Assembly (NCBI RefSeq): GCF_032594915.1
Contig: NZ_CP118733.1
Location: 682,001 to 746,000, forward strand
From: Streptococcus sp. 29896
GTDB taxonomy: Bacteria > Bacillota > Bacilli > Lactobacillales > Streptococcaceae
DNA: 64,000 nucleotides
Reading direction: 5' to 3'
The position numbers and the translations under genes are program-made. Under the pieces are notes generated by a model. The model made no database searches. It was not told the DNA's origin and worked only from the letters and a program-made list of their open reading frames with translations. This document shows positions 48,262 to 58,201 of this stretch, piece after piece (position 1 is the stretch's first letter; the number at the start of each line of letters is the position of its first letter).

Positions 48262-49035
48262 ATGACCTATCAAGGCTATTTGATTGATTTGGATGGAACG
48301 ATTTATGAAGGGAAAAAGCGGATTCCTGCTGGTGAGCGGTTTATTCATCGCTTGCAAGAACGTCAGATTCCCTATTTATTCGTGACCAACAACACCACCC
48401 GCCGTCCTGAGATGGTGCAGGCTATGTTGGCTGAAAACTTTAACATTGAAACACCACTTGAAACAATCTATACAGCCAGTCTGGCGACAGTAGATTATAT
48501 GAATGATTTAGGCAAGGAAAAGACAGTCTATGTCATTGGAGAAGACGGGCTCAAGTCTGCCATTTTTGAGGCAGGCTATGTGGAAGATACGGAAAATCCA
48601 GCCTATGTTGTTGTCGGTTTGGATACTCAGTTGACCTATGAAAAACTGACCATTGCCACCTTGGCTATTCAAAAGGGAGCGACCTTTATCGGTACCAACC
48701 CTGATTTGAACATTCCGACAGAAAGAGGTCATTTGCCAGGAGCAGGCTCACTTATTGCGCTTTTGAAAGCTGCAACCCGAGTAGAGCCGACCTTCATCGG
48801 TAAGCCTAAAGCCATTATCATGGACAAGGCTCTGGAGATTTTAGGCACAGAACGTAGCCAAACGGTTATGGTGGGAGATAACTACCTGACGGATATTCGC
48901 GCAGGGATTGACAATGGATTTCCAACTCTTTTAGTCCTGACTGGATTTACCAAGCCAGAAGAAGTAGCAGACTTACCTCTGGCTCCAACCCATGTCCTCA
49001 ACAGCCTAGATGAATGGAGTTTTGATGAGAACTAA
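48262..49035 (+). CDS. HAD-family phosphatase, NagD-like (TIGR01457 type)
   Basis: A 257-residue HAD hydrolase. Motif I is [10 protein letters not shown] (Asp at about 9 and 11), motif II VTNNTTR, motif III with Lys in GKPKAIIM, and motif [15 protein letters not shown]. The C2 cap region lies between. It probably dephosphorylates sugar phosphates or nucleotides. AAGGAG precedes the ATG. Confidence 0.88.
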   Translation: MTYQGYLIDLDGTIYEGKKRIPAGERFIHRLQERQIPYLFVTNNTTRRPEMVQAMLAENFNIETPLETIYTASLATVDYMNDLGKEKTVYVIGEDGLKSAIFEAGYVEDTENPAYVVVGLDTQLTYEKLTIATLAIQKGATFIGTNPDLNIPTERGHLPGAGSLIALLKAATRVEPTFIGKPKAIIMDKALEILGTERSQTVMVGDNYLTDIRAGIDNGFPTLLVLTGFTKPEEVADLPLAPTHVLNSLDEWSFDEN

Positions 49036-49651
49036 GTTACAGCTTGTTGGAACAGTATTTTTTACCTTGTCGGCAGCAGTTCTAGGAACCATCTACCTAG
49101 CTTGGCTAGTTTATCCGCTTGAGATTTCTTTTTTGGGGTTGGAAAAAGTGGTCTACATGAAAGCGGCAGATATTTCCTACAATTTCAATATCCTGATGAA
49201 CTATCTAACAAATCCTTTTGCAAGTGTTTTAGACATGCCAAATTTTTCATCCTCAGCTGATGGTCTGAAACATTTTGCGGATGTGAAAGGTCTCTTTCAT
49301 CTGGCACAGCTTATTTTTCTGATTAGTTTGCCTGTAGTTTTCTATTTTTGGAAAGAAGTGGTGCGAAAAGGATATGGCAAGCTCTATCGAACTGTTTTTA
49401 TGTGGGTGGCACTAGCTCCTTTGCTCCTTGCGCTAGTGGGCTTGCTGATTGGTTTTGATAGCTTTTTTGTTCTCTTCCATCATCTGCTCTTTCCAGGTGA
49501 TTCGACCTGGCTCTTTGACCCCTTGAAAGATCCGGTCATTTATATACTTCCCCAGGAATTTTTCCTTCATTGCTTCATCCTATTTTTCATCCTCTATGAA
49601 GTTTTTTGCGGTATTTGGTTTTTTATCATAAAAAAATGTGACATTCGATAG
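49025..49651 (+). CDS. TIGR01906-type integral membrane protein
   Basis: A 208-residue membrane protein with about four or five hydrophobic segments. The loop [22 protein letters not shown] (about 37-60) and HFADVKGLF are typical of this streptococcal/lactobacillar family. Function unknown. Start ATG 49025 overlaps the HAD gene by 11 nt, so translation is coupled. Confidence 0.75.
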   Translation: MRTKLQLVGTVFFTLSAAVLGTIYLAWLVYPLEISFLGLEKVVYMKAADISYNFNILMNYLTNPFASVLDMPNFSSSADGLKHFADVKGLFHLAQLIFLISLPVVFYFWKEVVRKGYGKLYRTVFMWVALAPLLLALVGLLIGFDSFFVLFHHLLFPGDSTWLFDPLKDPVIYILPQEFFLHCFILFFILYEVFCGIWFFIIKKCDIR

Positions 49652-49669
49652 GAAATGCCAATAAAAGTC

Positions 49670-49698
49670 TTGACAATCGATTTGTTTTACAGTAAAAT
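49670..49698 (+). promoter_or_regulatory. rpsU promoter
   Basis: TTGACA (49670-49675), 17-bp spacer, TAAAAT (49693-49698). Confidence 0.75.
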
Positions 49699-49732
49699 GA
49701 TTAAGACTTTGAAATTGAGGGGAGTGAAAATA

Positions 49733-49909
49733 ATGTCAAAAACAGTAGTACGCAAGAACGAATCACTTGATGATGCTCTTCGTCGTTTCAAACGTGCGGT
49801 TACTAAAGCTGGTACTCTTCAAGAAACACGCAAACGCGAATTCTACGAAAAACCATCTGTAAAACGTAAACGTAAATCAGAAGCAGCTCGCAAGCGTAAA
49901 AAATTCTAA
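49733..49909 (+). CDS. rpsU: 30S ribosomal protein S21
   Basis: A 58-residue basic protein starting [19 protein letters not shown] with the usual Lys/Arg-rich end ([15 protein letters not shown]). It binds near the anti-Shine-Dalgarno of 16S rRNA. GGGGAGTG precedes ATG 49733. In many streptococci it lies just before dnaG; here galE and mscL intervene. Confidence 0.95.
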
Positions 49910-49920
49910 TTGAATCGGAA

Positions 49921-49943
49921 AACAGCCCTAGGGTTGTTTTTTT
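49921..49943 (+). terminator. rpsU terminator
   Basis: AACAGCCC-ta-GGGTTGTT followed by T. Confidence 0.8.
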
Positions 49944-49951
49944 GTTTACTT

Positions 49952-49980
49952 TTGAACAAAGCTCCTATATAATATATTAT
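49952..49980 (+). promoter_or_regulatory. galE promoter
   Basis: TTGAAC (49952-49957), 17-bp spacer, TATTAT (49975-49980); a second TATAAT at 49968 overlaps. Confidence 0.5.
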
Positions 49981-50013
49981 ATAAAGTTCGGAAAGGCAGA
50001 AAAGGAGTTTTCT

Positions 50014-51027
50014 ATGAGTATTTTAGTAACAGGCGGAGCAGGCTATATTGGTAGCCATACCGTTGTGGAATTGTTGAAATTAGGGAAAGATGTTGTTATC
50101 GTAGATAATCTATCCAATTCTAGCATCTTGGTTTTGGACCGCATTGAAGAAATCACTGGCAAACGTCCAGGATTTTACCAACTTGATGTAGCAGATAAGC
50201 TTGCTCTTCGTGGGGTTTTTGAAAAAGAAAACATTGAATCGGCTATTCACTTTGCAGGCTATAAGGCAGTTGGTGAGTCCGTAGCCAAACCGGTCATGTA
50301 CTACGAAAACAACATCATGTCCACGCTAGCTTTAGTAGAAGTCATGGCAGAGTTTGGTGTCAAAAAGATTGTCTTCTCATCCAGCGCAACGGTTTACGGT
50401 CTTAACAACCCATCTCCTTTGGTGGAAACCATGCCAACCAGCGCAACCAACCCTTATGGCTATACAAAAGTCATGTTGGAACAAATCTTGCGTGATGTGG
50501 AAGTAGCAGATAAGGAATGGAGTGTTGCCCTTCTCCGTTATTTCAACCCAATCGGTGCCCATGAATCAGGCTTAATCGGTGAAGATCCAGCAGGCATTCC
50601 AAACAACCTCATGCCATTTGTGGCTCAAGTAGCAGTAGGTAAGCGTCCAGAACTCAGTGTCTTTGGTTCAGATTATGACACAGTAGATGGAACGGGTGTT
50701 CGTGATTACATCCACGTGATTGACTTGGCACTTGGTCACATCAAGGCATTGGAAAAAATTTCGACAACCTCAGGTGTGCATACCTATAACCTCGGATCTG
50801 GTCAAGGAACTAGTGTACTGGAATTGGTCCAAGCCTTTGAAAAAGTCAATGGCGTGCCTGTACCTTATAAAATTGTTGACCGTCGCCCTGGCGATGTGGC
50901 AACTTGCTATGCCAACGCAGACAAGGCGTTAGCTGAACTCAATTGGAAAACCGAAAAAACCATTGAAGATATGTGCCGCGACACTTGGAACTGGCAGTCT
51001 AAAAATCCAAATGGTTATGAAGGATAA
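50014..51027 (+). CDS. galE: UDP-glucose 4-epimerase GalE
   Basis: A 337-residue SDR-type epimerase interconverting UDP-glucose and UDP-galactose. NAD site GGAGYIGSHTVVELL (about 7-21), FAGYKAVGESV (about 80), catalytic SSSATVYG and YGYTK (Ser/Tyr-x3-Lys), and RYFNPIGAH. AAAAGGAG lies 7 nt before ATG 50014. No other Leloir genes lie alongside. Confidence 0.92.
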   Translation: MSILVTGGAGYIGSHTVVELLKLGKDVVIVDNLSNSSILVLDRIEEITGKRPGFYQLDVADKLALRGVFEKENIESAIHFAGYKAVGESVAKPVMYYENNIMSTLALVEVMAEFGVKKIVFSSSATVYGLNNPSPLVETMPTSATNPYGYTKVMLEQILRDVEVADKEWSVALLRYFNPIGAHESGLIGEDPAGIPNNLMPFVAQVAVGKRPELSVFGSDYDTVDGTGVRDYIHVIDLALGHIKALEKISTTSGVHTYNLGSGQGTSVLELVQAFEKVNGVPVPYKIVDRRPGDVATCYANADKALAELNWKTEKTIEDMCRDTWNWQSKNPNGYEG

Positions 51028-51030
51028 GAA

Positions 51031-51062
51031 AAGATGTGAGTGTTAGCTCACATCTTCTTTTT
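51031..51062 (+). terminator. galE terminator
   Basis: AAGATGTGAG-tgttag-CTCACATCTT followed by CTTTTT. Confidence 0.85.
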
Positions 51063-51079
51063 GTCATAGTGCAAAAGAA

Positions 51080-51100
51080 AAACAGGCACAGAGCCTGTTT
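51080..51100 (-). terminator. mscL terminator
   Basis: AAACAGGC-acaga-GCCTGTTT; on the minus strand it is followed by TTCTTTT. Confidence 0.75.
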
Positions 51101-51114
51101 TACTGTCTTATTGA

Positions 51115-51480
51115 TTATTTTTTCAACAAGTCGCGGATTTCTGCAAGCAATTCTTCTTGAGTTGGACCAGCTGGTGCAGCTTCTTCAACTTTCTTAGGCA
51201 TTGCTTTTTCAACAGCCTTAACAACGAAGAAGAGTGAAGTACCAATGATCAAGAAGTTGATAACAGCGCTCAAGAAGTTACCGTAAGTAACACCGTTCCA
51301 AGCAAGCTTAGAAATGTTTTCAACGTTCGCAGCTTTCAAAGCTGGGTTCAAAATCAATGGTGTGATGATATCATTTACAAATGATTGGATGATAGCGGCA
51401 AAAGCACCACCGATGATAACAGCTACAGCCAAGTCAACAATATTTCCACGAAGCAAAAATGCCTTCAATTCTTTCAACAT
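51115..51480 (-). CDS. mscL: Large-conductance mechanosensitive channel MscL
   Basis: A 121-residue homopentameric channel that opens under osmotic down-shock. TM1 is VDLAVAVIIGGAFAAIIQSFVNDIITPLI (about 15-43), TM2 FLSAVINFLIIGTSLFFVVKAVEKA (about 69-93), and the C-terminal helix ELLAEIRDLLKK. A Shine-Dalgarno (AAAGGACA) precedes its ATG. Confidence 0.95.
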   Translation of the reverse strand: MLKELKAFLLRGNIVDLAVAVIIGGAFAAIIQSFVNDIITPLILNPALKAANVENISKLAWNGVTYGNFLSAVINFLIIGTSLFFVVKAVEKAMPKKVEEAAPAGPTQEELLAEIRDLLKK

Positions 51481-51577
51481 ATCCTAAATATGTCCTTTCA
51501 TAATTTTTTACATTGTCCATTATATACATGTTACAAAAAAATTACAAGAGATATGTTTGAAAATTTTGTTTCAAAAA

Positions 51578-51607
51578 TTTACATGACGACAAGGAGTGTG
51601 ATATAAT
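51578..51607 (+). promoter_or_regulatory. dnaG-rpoD promoter
   Basis: TTTACA (51578-51583), 18-bp spacer, extended -10 TGaTATAAT (hexamer 51602-51607). Confidence 0.65.
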
Positions 51608-51656
51608 ATAATCTGTTAAACTGTGCTTAGACCCTGCATTGGAAGGAGGAGCCAAC

Positions 51657-53444
51657 GTGATTACAAAAGAACTCATCAATGAAATCAAACAGGCAGTGAA
51701 TATTGTCGATGTGATTGGAGAATCCGTTGCCCTTACCAAGGCAGGGCGTAATTATTTAGGGCTTTGTCCTTTTCATGGTGAAAAAACACCATCGTTTAAC
51801 GTATTAGAGGACAAGCAGTTTTATCATTGTTTTGGCTGTGGAAAATCTGGCGATGTCTTCACGTTTTTAGAAGAGCAGCGAGGGCTTAGCTTCCTAGATG
51901 CAGTTCGAGAGTTGGGACAGCAGGCAGGTTTTCAAGTGGATATTGTGCCGGTTCAGCAAGGTCCAAAATCCCATCATCCGCATCAAGTTTTGCTGGATAT
52001 TCATGCCGAGGCAGGCAAATTCTACCATGCCTTGTTGATGACCACCAAGATGGGAGAAGATGCCAAGAATTACCTTCACGAACGCGGATTGACAGATCAG
52101 GATTTGAAGCAGTTTCAAATTGGCTTGTCGCCATCGGATCCCAATATTCTTTTCCAGTCTCTTTCCAAAAAGTTTTCGGAAAACGACCTTTTGCAATCTG
52201 GACTCTTTAATACTGCAGATACCAATATGGTCTATGATGCCTTTCAGGGGCGGATTATTTTTCCCTTGACAGATGAAGAGGGGCAAATAGTTGCTTTTTC
52301 GGGGAGAATTTGGACAGAATCCGACCGCCTAAACAAACAGATTGCCAAGTACAAGAATTCTCGGTCAACGGCGATCTTTAACAAAAGTTACGAACTGTAT
52401 CATCTGGATCAGGCCAAGGCTTCGATTAAGAAGCAGCGAGAAGTCTATCTGATGGAAGGCTATATGGATGTTATTGCTGCCCATCGGGCAGGTGTAGAAA
52501 ATGTAGTAGCTTCTATGGGAACAGCTTTGACCAGAGAACAAGTTCAGCATTTGGCTAAGTTTTGTCAAAAGGTTGTGGTAGCCTATGATGGCGATAAGGC
52601 TGGTCAGGCTGCAACGGCCAAGGTCTTGGAAGAATTGGGCCAGTTTCAAGTGGAGGTTGTACGGTTCCCTGATGGAATGGACCCAGATGAGTTTCTTTCA
52701 AAAAATTCACCTCAGGCCCTGCAGAATATCCTGAACAAATCTCGTATGAGTCAGGTGGAGTTTTTGATTCATCACTTGAGGCCAGAGAATCCTGATAATC
52801 TGCAGATGCAGATTGATTTTGTGGACCGAATCGCTCCAATTATCGCAAATACCAAGTCGATTACGGCTCAGAACACTTATATTTATAAAGTGGCTGATTT
52901 GCTGCCTGACTTTGATTACAGTCAGGTGGAATTGGCTGTCAATGCGGTTCGCCTTCATCAAAGGCAGGAAAGGAGTCGAGATGTTTCGAGGCAGGAAATG
53001 GCTCCTCCCCTTGTTCGAGAAATACCGCAGCAACTAAAGATTAGCCCATTGATTCGGACTGAAAATCATTTGTTGTATCGGATGCAGGAGCATGCCTACA
53101 TTTTGAATGATTACCGTTTGAGGGAAGATTTTCATTTCTATACCCCTGAATTGGAAACCTTATATCAAGTTCTCAAGGCTGAGGGAGAAGTTTCCAGTTA
53201 CGAGCTGGCCCAGATGGAGGAATCTGTTCAGCGTGCCTGGTACCGCGTCATGGAAGAACGGTTGCCAGAGGATGTTGGACAGGATGAACTTGAGGAATTA
53301 GAAGCTAGAAGGCAAAGGGAGTGGATGCGACGTGAAAATCAAGTCAAATCTAGGACCATTCGTGAACAAACCCATGTGGGAAATGATGCTGCTGCCCTTG
53401 ATGAGTTAGCACAACTCATCGCACAAAAAAGAAAAATGGAGTAA
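51657..53444 (+). CDS. dnaG: DNA primase DnaG
   Basis: A 595-residue primase. Zinc ribbon with Cys37, His40, Cys58, Cys61 ([21 protein letters not shown]). The catalytic core has [19 protein letters not shown], the TOPRIM domain [17 protein letters not shown] and [13 protein letters not shown], and the C-terminal helicase-binding domain follows. GTG 51657 is chosen because AAGGAGGA ends 7 nt upstream. Operon with rpoD, the macromolecular synthesis operon without rpsU in front. Confidence 0.95.
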   Translation: MITKELINEIKQAVNIVDVIGESVALTKAGRNYLGLCPFHGEKTPSFNVLEDKQFYHCFGCGKSGDVFTFLEEQRGLSFLDAVRELGQQAGFQVDIVPVQQGPKSHHPHQVLLDIHAEAGKFYHALLMTTKMGEDAKNYLHERGLTDQDLKQFQIGLSPSDPNILFQSLSKKFSENDLLQSGLFNTADTNMVYDAFQGRIIFPLTDEEGQIVAFSGRIWTESDRLNKQIAKYKNSRSTAIFNKSYELYHLDQAKASIKKQREVYLMEGYMDVIAAHRAGVENVVASMGTALTREQVQHLAKFCQKVVVAYDGDKAGQAATAKVLEELGQFQVEVVRFPDGMDPDEFLSKNSPQALQNILNKSRMSQVEFLIHHLRPENPDNLQMQIDFVDRIAPIIANTKSITAQNTYIYKVADLLPDFDYSQVELAVNAVRLHQRQERSRDVSRQEMAPPLVREIPQQLKISPLIRTENHLLYRMQEHAYILNDYRLREDFHFYTPELETLYQVLKAEGEVSSYELAQMEESVQRAWYRVMEERLPEDVGQDELEELEARRQREWMRRENQVKSRTIREQTHVGNDAAALDELAQLIAQKRKME

Positions 53445-53446
53445 AC

Positions 53447-54565
53447 ATGGCAAGTAAAAAAGAAAAGAAAACAGAAGTGACCACCTTTGATGTCCAAGTT
53501 GCAGAATTTATCCGCAACCACAAAAAACAAGGGACAGCGGTTGATGATGTCATTAATGACCAGTTGATTATTCCTTTTACCTTGGATGCTGACGGTATTG
53601 ATGATTTGTTGCAACGGATTCAAGATGCGGGAATTTCCATTGTTGATAAGGAAGGAAATCCTTCTGCTCGTGTTATGCAGGTAGAAGAGGAACCGGAACT
53701 ATCGGATGAAGAATTGCTAGGTAGCAACTCTGCCAAGGTCAATGACCCTGTCCGCATGTATTTGAAAGAAATTGGGGTTGTGCCACTCTTAACCAACGAA
53801 GAAGAGCAGGAGTTGGCTCTGGCGGTCGAAGCGGGCGATCCAGAAGCCAAGCAACGTTTGGCAGAAGCCAACTTGCGTCTGGTTGTATCTATTGCTAAAC
53901 GCTATGTTGGCCGTGGTATGCAGTTCCTTGATTTGATTCAAGAAGGAAACATGGGCTTGATGAAGGCCGTTGACAAGTTCGACTACTCCAAAGGCTTCAA
54001 GTTTTCAACCTATGCGACTTGGTGGATTCGTCAGGCTATTACCCGTGCTATTGCAGACCAGGCTCGTACTATTCGGATTCCTGTTCACATGGTAGAAACG
54101 ATTAACAAATTGGTCCGTGAACAACGTAATCTCTTGCAAGAATTGGGGCAAGACCCAACACCTGAACAAATCGCAGAGCGTATGGACATGACACCAGACA
54201 AGGTTCGTGAAATCCTCAAGATTGCTCAGGAGCCTGTTTCTCTGGAAACACCAATTGGTGAAGAAGATGACAGTCATCTAGGAGATTTCATCGAAGACGA
54301 AGTGATTGAAAATCCAGTTGACTACACTACTCGTGTCGTTCTCCGCGAGCAACTCGACGAGGTATTGGATACCTTGACAGACCGTGAAGAAAATGTCCTC
54401 CGCCTCCGCTTCGGCTTGGACGACGGAAAAATGCGTACCCTCGAAGATGTCGGTAAAGTCTTCAACGTAACCCGCGAACGCATCCGCCAAATCGAAGCCA
54501 AAGCCCTCCGCAAACTCCGCCACCCATCCCGCAGCAAACCACTCAGAGATTTTATTGAGGATTAG
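53447..54565 (+). CDS. rpoD: Primary sigma factor RpoD (SigA)
   Basis: A 372-residue sigma-70. Region 1.2 is [24 protein letters not shown]. Region 2 is [64 protein letters not shown]. Region 3 and region 4 follow ([39 protein letters not shown]). The long region 1.1 of proteobacteria is absent, as usual. It begins 2 nt after dnaG. Confidence 0.97.
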   Translation: MASKKEKKTEVTTFDVQVAEFIRNHKKQGTAVDDVINDQLIIPFTLDADGIDDLLQRIQDAGISIVDKEGNPSARVMQVEEEPELSDEELLGSNSAKVNDPVRMYLKEIGVVPLLTNEEEQELALAVEAGDPEAKQRLAEANLRLVVSIAKRYVGRGMQFLDLIQEGNMGLMKAVDKFDYSKGFKFSTYATWWIRQAITRAIADQARTIRIPVHMVETINKLVREQRNLLQELGQDPTPEQIAERMDMTPDKVREILKIAQEPVSLETPIGEEDDSHLGDFIEDEVIENPVDYTTRVVLREQLDEVLDTLTDREENVLRLRFGLDDGKMRTLEDVGKVFNVTRERIRQIEAKALRKLRHPSRSKPLRDFIED

Positions 54566-54960
54566 AAAGGTACTGTGTACCTTTCTAACGCCTGCTTGAA
54601 AATAAGAGAGCAGTCAAACCCAGTGGTGTTTTAACCCGAGCCTAGAAATATGAAAGCGAGGAATAAGCCTACGGATAGGCTTTCTCAACGTCCGCCTAGA
54701 AACACAAAAGCGGACAAGGTTCGGGGAACCTTTTTAACCGCTCCCCTTGAAATGAGAAAGGGAGCGCCAAGTGGACTTTTTGACACAAACGTCGTTTGTT
54801 TCATCTCCAACCTTCAACAGCCCCCCTGACTGTTGAAGCCTGCTTGAAAATAAGAGAGCAGGCTGTCTGGGAGACAAAATCAACCGCTCGCTGAAAATTA
54901 GAAACGAGCGAAGGTACTGCGTACCTTTCTAACGCCTGCCCAGAAAAATGAAAGCAGGCT
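54565..54960. repeat. Array of alternating hairpins with a conserved 14-nt loop
   Basis: From the rpoD stop onward two hairpin types alternate. Tight ones: GAAAGGTAC-tgt-GTACCTTTC, AAGCCTA-cgga-TAGGCTT, AAGGTTC-ggg-GAACCTT, ACAAAC-gtc-GTTTGT, TGTCT-ggg-AGACA, AAGGTAC-tgc-GTACCTT. Long-loop ones: stems GCCTGC, GTCCGC, CGCTCCC, CCTGCT, CGCTCG with loops such as CTAGAAACACAAAA, CTTGAAATGAGAAA, CTGAAAATTAGAAA, CCAGAAAAATGAAA. Linkers are often YAAC. The first hairpin may end the dnaG-rpoD transcript. No gene is present up to 55048. Confidence 0.8.
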
Positions 54961-55048
54961 AAGTCTGTGGTGTTTTAATAGGAGCTGAGAAAGTGCACGC
55001 AGTGGACCCCGTTTGAAAAAAATTATATGATCCAGAGAGGAATTGAAA

Positions 55049-55372
55049 ATGGCCTATTCTGAAGAAGAAGTAAAGGAAATTCAGGAGCGAATTTTCCACG
55101 CTTTGGAAGAAGTGATTGACCCAGAATTGGGGATTGATATTATCAATCTTGGTCTGATTTATGATATCCGTTTCCAAGATGGACGGACAGAAATTGATAT
55201 GACCCTTACAACCATGGGCTGTCCTTTGGCTGACTTGATTACAGATCAGATTCATGATGTGTTGAAGTCTGTACCAGAAGTGACAGAAGTAGATGTGCGT
55301 TTGGTCTGGTCACCAGCCTGGACCATTCAAAAAATGAGCCGCTATGCTCGTATTGCCCTTGGAATCAAATAA
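55049..55372 (+). CDS. SufT/MIP18-like iron-sulfur assembly factor (DUF59)
   Basis: A 107-residue DUF59/MIP18 protein. Motifs are VIDPELGIDIINLGLIYDI (about 22-40) and MTLTTMGCPLADLITDQI with the conserved Cys in TMGCP. This family helps load Fe-S clusters. The dnaG-rpoD-DUF59 order is common in streptococci. AGAGAGG precedes ATG 55049. Confidence 0.88.
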   Translation: MAYSEEEVKEIQERIFHALEEVIDPELGIDIINLGLIYDIRFQDGRTEIDMTLTTMGCPLADLITDQIHDVLKSVPEVTEVDVRLVWSPAWTIQKMSRYARIALGIK

Positions 55373-55375
55373 ACA

Positions 55376-55404
55376 AACAGTCTCGAATGATGAGACTGTT
55401 TTTT
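55376..55404 (+). terminator. Terminator of the DUF59 gene
   Basis: AACAGTCTC-gaatgat-GAGACTGTT followed by TTTT. Confidence 0.85.
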
Positions 55405-55409
55405 CTGTT

Positions 55410-55817
55410 TTTGTACGGAATTTTGATGACTTTTTGTTAAAATCATCAAAAAGTTCTTGCTAAATAGTTGGAATGATGGTAAACTTAACATGCCTAGGAA
55501 AAGTTATTATACCTATTCTAGCAAATATCAGACCTATATGGGATGAGTAGCTCTGCTATTGATCATAACCAAAGCCTACGGACAGGCGGGTCGAATGCCG
55601 AAGCGTGGCGTAAGCCACATTATTGATAGGGTTAAAAGCCTACATTTTATAAGTTGATGTTAGGAAGGATTTCCTAATTTCTAGTTTTGTCAGTGTGGTG
55701 AAAGCACACGTCATCTTGTGAAACGGTCAATAAAGTACGTATATATTTGCACTGGAGAGTAGGAAACGGTAGGCACATAAACTCAAGAGAAGAATAAAAA
55801 ACGTCAATTTGGATTGT
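55410..55817 (+). other. Long gene-free leader before the polyamine operon
   Basis: No coding frame with a ribosome site. Hairpins include GCCT-acggac-AGGC (near 55573), GTGGC-gtaa-GCCAC (about 55604-55618), TTAGGAA-ggat-TTCCTAA (about 55660-55677) and GTGTG-gtgaaag-CACAC (about 55693-55709). Two GAAACGGT words occur (near 55729 and 55773). It ends in a terminator just before speA, as a leader RNA would. Confidence 0.45.
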
Positions 55818-55843
55818 AGAGCAGGATGAACCCTGCTCTTTTT
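55818..55843 (+). terminator. Terminator/attenuator before speA
   Basis: AGAGCAGG-atgaac-CCTGCTCT followed by TTTT, 50 nt before the speA ATG. As no gene precedes it for 450 nt, it may attenuate speA or end a small RNA. Confidence 0.7.
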
Positions 55844-55892
55844 GCTTTTTTAAAAAAGGGTAGGAGTCCATCAAGCAAAGGAGTTTTTCAAT

Positions 55893-57341
55893 ATGAAAAA
55901 TCAACACCAAGCCCCTATTTATCAGGGATTGGTACAGTTACGCCGAAAAAGGATTGTTCCCTTTGATGTGCCTGGACATAAGCGGGGACGGGGTAATCCA
56001 GAGTTGGTCGAACTGTTAGGAGAAAAATGCGTGGGGATTGATGTCAATTCCATGAAGCCCTTGGATAATCTAGGGCATCCCGTCTCCATTATCCGAGAGG
56101 CGGAGGAATTGGCGGCAGAAGCCTTTGGTGCTAGTCATGCCTTTCTCATGGTTGGAGGAACCACCTCCTCAGTCCAGACCATGATTTTGGCGACCTGTAA
56201 GGCGGGCGATAAGATTATCCTTCCCCGAAATGTCCATAAGTCAGCCCTCAATGCCCTTGTCCTTTGTGGTGCCATCCCTGTCTATGTGGATATGAGCGTG
56301 GAGCCACGGGTTGGCATTGCTCTTGCCTTGGAAAATGCAGCCTTTGAACGGGCCATTGCAGAACACCCCGATGCGGTGGCGGTTCTAATCAACAACCCGA
56401 CCTACTATGGAATCTGCTCGGATCTGCGTAGCTTGACTGAGAAAGCTCACGCAGCGGGTATGAAAGTTTTGGTAGATGAGGCTCATGGTGCGCATTTGCA
56501 TTTTTCGGACCAATTGCCAGAGGCGGCTATGGATGTGGGGGCTGATATGGCAGCTGTTTCCATGCATAAGTCAGGTGGTAGTCTGACACAGAGCTCGCTT
56601 TTATTGGTCGGTCCAGATATGAATGTGGAATATGTCCGTCAGATTATCAACCTGACCCAGTCAACATCCGCTTCCTATCTCTTGCTGGCTAGTCTGGATA
56701 TTTCCCGCAGAAATCTAGCCCTTCGTGGCAAGGAATCTTTTGAAAAAGTCATTGAAATGTCTGAGTATGCTCGTCGTGAAATCAATGCCATCGGTGGCTA
56801 CTATGCCTATTCTAAAGAATTGATTGATGGCAAAACGGTGCATGATTTTGATGTAACCAAGCTCTCCATCTATACGCAGGGCATTGGTCTGACAGGGATT
56901 GAAGTCTATGATTTGCTGCGGGATGAGTACGACATTCAGATTGAATTTGGTGATATTGGCAATATCTTGGCTTATATTTCAATCGGTGACCGCTTGCAGG
57001 ACATTGAGCGGCTGGTAGGAGCTCTGGCTGACATTAAGCGACTCTACTCACGAGATGGTTCGGACCTGATTTCAGGAGAATACATCCAGCCGCAGCTGGT
57101 TTTATCACCGCAGGAGGCCTTTTATGCAGAGCGGGAAAGCCGTTCCCTGCAAGAAGCAGTTGGTCAGGTCTGCGGGGAATTTGTCATGTGCTATCCGCCA
57201 GGTATTCCTCTTTTGGCCCCTGGAGAACGAGTGACCCAGGAAATTGTTGACTACATCATCTTTGCCAAAGAGCGCGGTTGCTCCGTCCAAGGTACGGAAG
57301 ATCCAGATGTCAACTTCATCAATGTCATTAAGGAGGTCTAG
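55893..57341 (+). CDS. speA: Arginine decarboxylase (Orn/Lys/Arg decarboxylase family)
   Basis: A 482-residue PLP decarboxylase of the short Firmicute type (SpeA/Cad). Motifs are PFDVPGHKRGRG near the N-terminus, FLMVGGTTSSVQ, VDEAHGAHLHF and the PLP lysine Lys226 in SMHKSGGSLTQSS. The substrate is inferred as arginine since agmatine deiminase and N-carbamoylputrescine amidase follow in the same cluster; older annotations call such proteins lysine decarboxylase. GCAAAGGAG precedes the ATG. First gene of the polyamine operon. Confidence 0.85.
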   Translation: MKNQHQAPIYQGLVQLRRKRIVPFDVPGHKRGRGNPELVELLGEKCVGIDVNSMKPLDNLGHPVSIIREAEELAAEAFGASHAFLMVGGTTSSVQTMILATCKAGDKIILPRNVHKSALNALVLCGAIPVYVDMSVEPRVGIALALENAAFERAIAEHPDAVAVLINNPTYYGICSDLRSLTEKAHAAGMKVLVDEAHGAHLHFSDQLPEAAMDVGADMAAVSMHKSGGSLTQSSLLLVGPDMNVEYVRQIINLTQSTSASYLLLASLDISRRNLALRGKESFEKVIEMSEYARREINAIGGYYAYSKELIDGKTVHDFDVTKLSIYTQGIGLTGIEVYDLLRDEYDIQIEFGDIGNILAYISIGDRLQDIERLVGALADIKRLYSRDGSDLISGEYIQPQLVLSPQEAFYAERESRSLQEAVGQVCGEFVMCYPPGIPLLAPGERVTQEIVDYIIFAKERGCSVQGTEDPDVNFINVIKEV

Positions 57342-57343
57342 TC

Positions 57344-58201
57344 ATGGAAATGTGGTTTTCAGAAGTCCAAACACCAGATGTCAAGTTATCCATTCGGACC
57401 AGCCAGCAGCTATATGCCGGAAAGAGTGAGTTTCAGGATATTGCTGTGTTGGACTCGCCAGCCTTTGGAAAGATTTTGACCCTTAATGGTCGGGTTCTCT
57501 TTTCAGACGCCGATGATTTTGTCTACAATGAGATGGCCGTTCATGTGCCCATGGCAGTTCATCCAAATCCCAAGAAAATATTGATTTTGGGTGGTGGAGA
57601 TGGTGGAGTTGCTCAAGTTCTCAGTATGTATCCTGAAATCGAACGTATTGACGTTGTAGAGCCAGATGAACTCCTTGTGGAAGTGTGTCGTCAGTATTTC
57701 CCAGACTATGCATCAGGACTTGAAGATGAGCGTGTAGAGGTATATTTGCAGGACGGTTTGCGGTTCTTGCGCAACTGTGAAAATGAGTATGACATCATCA
57801 TCAATGATGCGACAGATCCATTTGGACATACGGAAGGATTGTTTACCAAGGAATTTTACGGTAATGCCTACCGGGCTTTGAAGGAAGATGGCATCATGGT
57901 TTACCAACATGGTTCGCCATTTTATGACGAAGATGAGTCTGCCTTTCGTTCCATGCATCGGAAGGCGACCCAATCCTTCCCTATTAGTCGTGTCTATCAG
58001 GCCCATATTCCGACATCTGCGGCGGGCTATTGGCTCTTTGGCTTTGCCTCTAAAAAATACCATCCCATTGAAGATTTTGACAAGGAAAAATGGAAAGCGC
58101 GCCAGCTTTTCACAGAATACTATACCGCAAACCTACATATCGGAGCATTTCTCTTGCCCCGTTATGTCGAAGATATTTTAGAAGAAGAGGAGAAAAAATA
58201 A
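57344..58201 (+). CDS. speE: Spermidine synthase-like aminopropyltransferase
   Basis: A 285-residue protein of the SpeE family: TLNGRVLFSDADDFVYNEMAVHVPM, GGGDGGVAQVLSMYP (SAM-type loop, about 82-96), DVVEPDELLVEVC and NDATDPFGHTEGLFTKEFY with the catalytic Asp. It would transfer aminopropyl from decarboxylated SAM to putrescine. No speD is visible in the window, so its donor is uncertain. It starts 2 nt after speA; GGAGG lies at the end of speA. Confidence 0.85.
   Translation: MEMWFSEVQTPDVKLSIRTSQQLYAGKSEFQDIAVLDSPAFGKILTLNGRVLFSDADDFVYNEMAVHVPMAVHPNPKKILILGGGDGGVAQVLSMYPEIERIDVVEPDELLVEVCRQYFPDYASGLEDERVEVYLQDGLRFLRNCENEYDIIINDATDPFGHTEGLFTKEFYGNAYRALKEDGIMVYQHGSPFYDEDESAFRSMHRKATQSFPISRVYQAHIPTSAAGYWLFGFASKKYHPIEDFDKEKWKARQLFTEYYTANLHIGAFLLPRYVEDILEEEEKK

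Noticed and set aside
55410-55817. rnpB, 6S, SRP RNA or tmRNA in the long gap before speA
   Set aside because: None of the conserved cores of these RNAs is visible; left as an unassigned leader.
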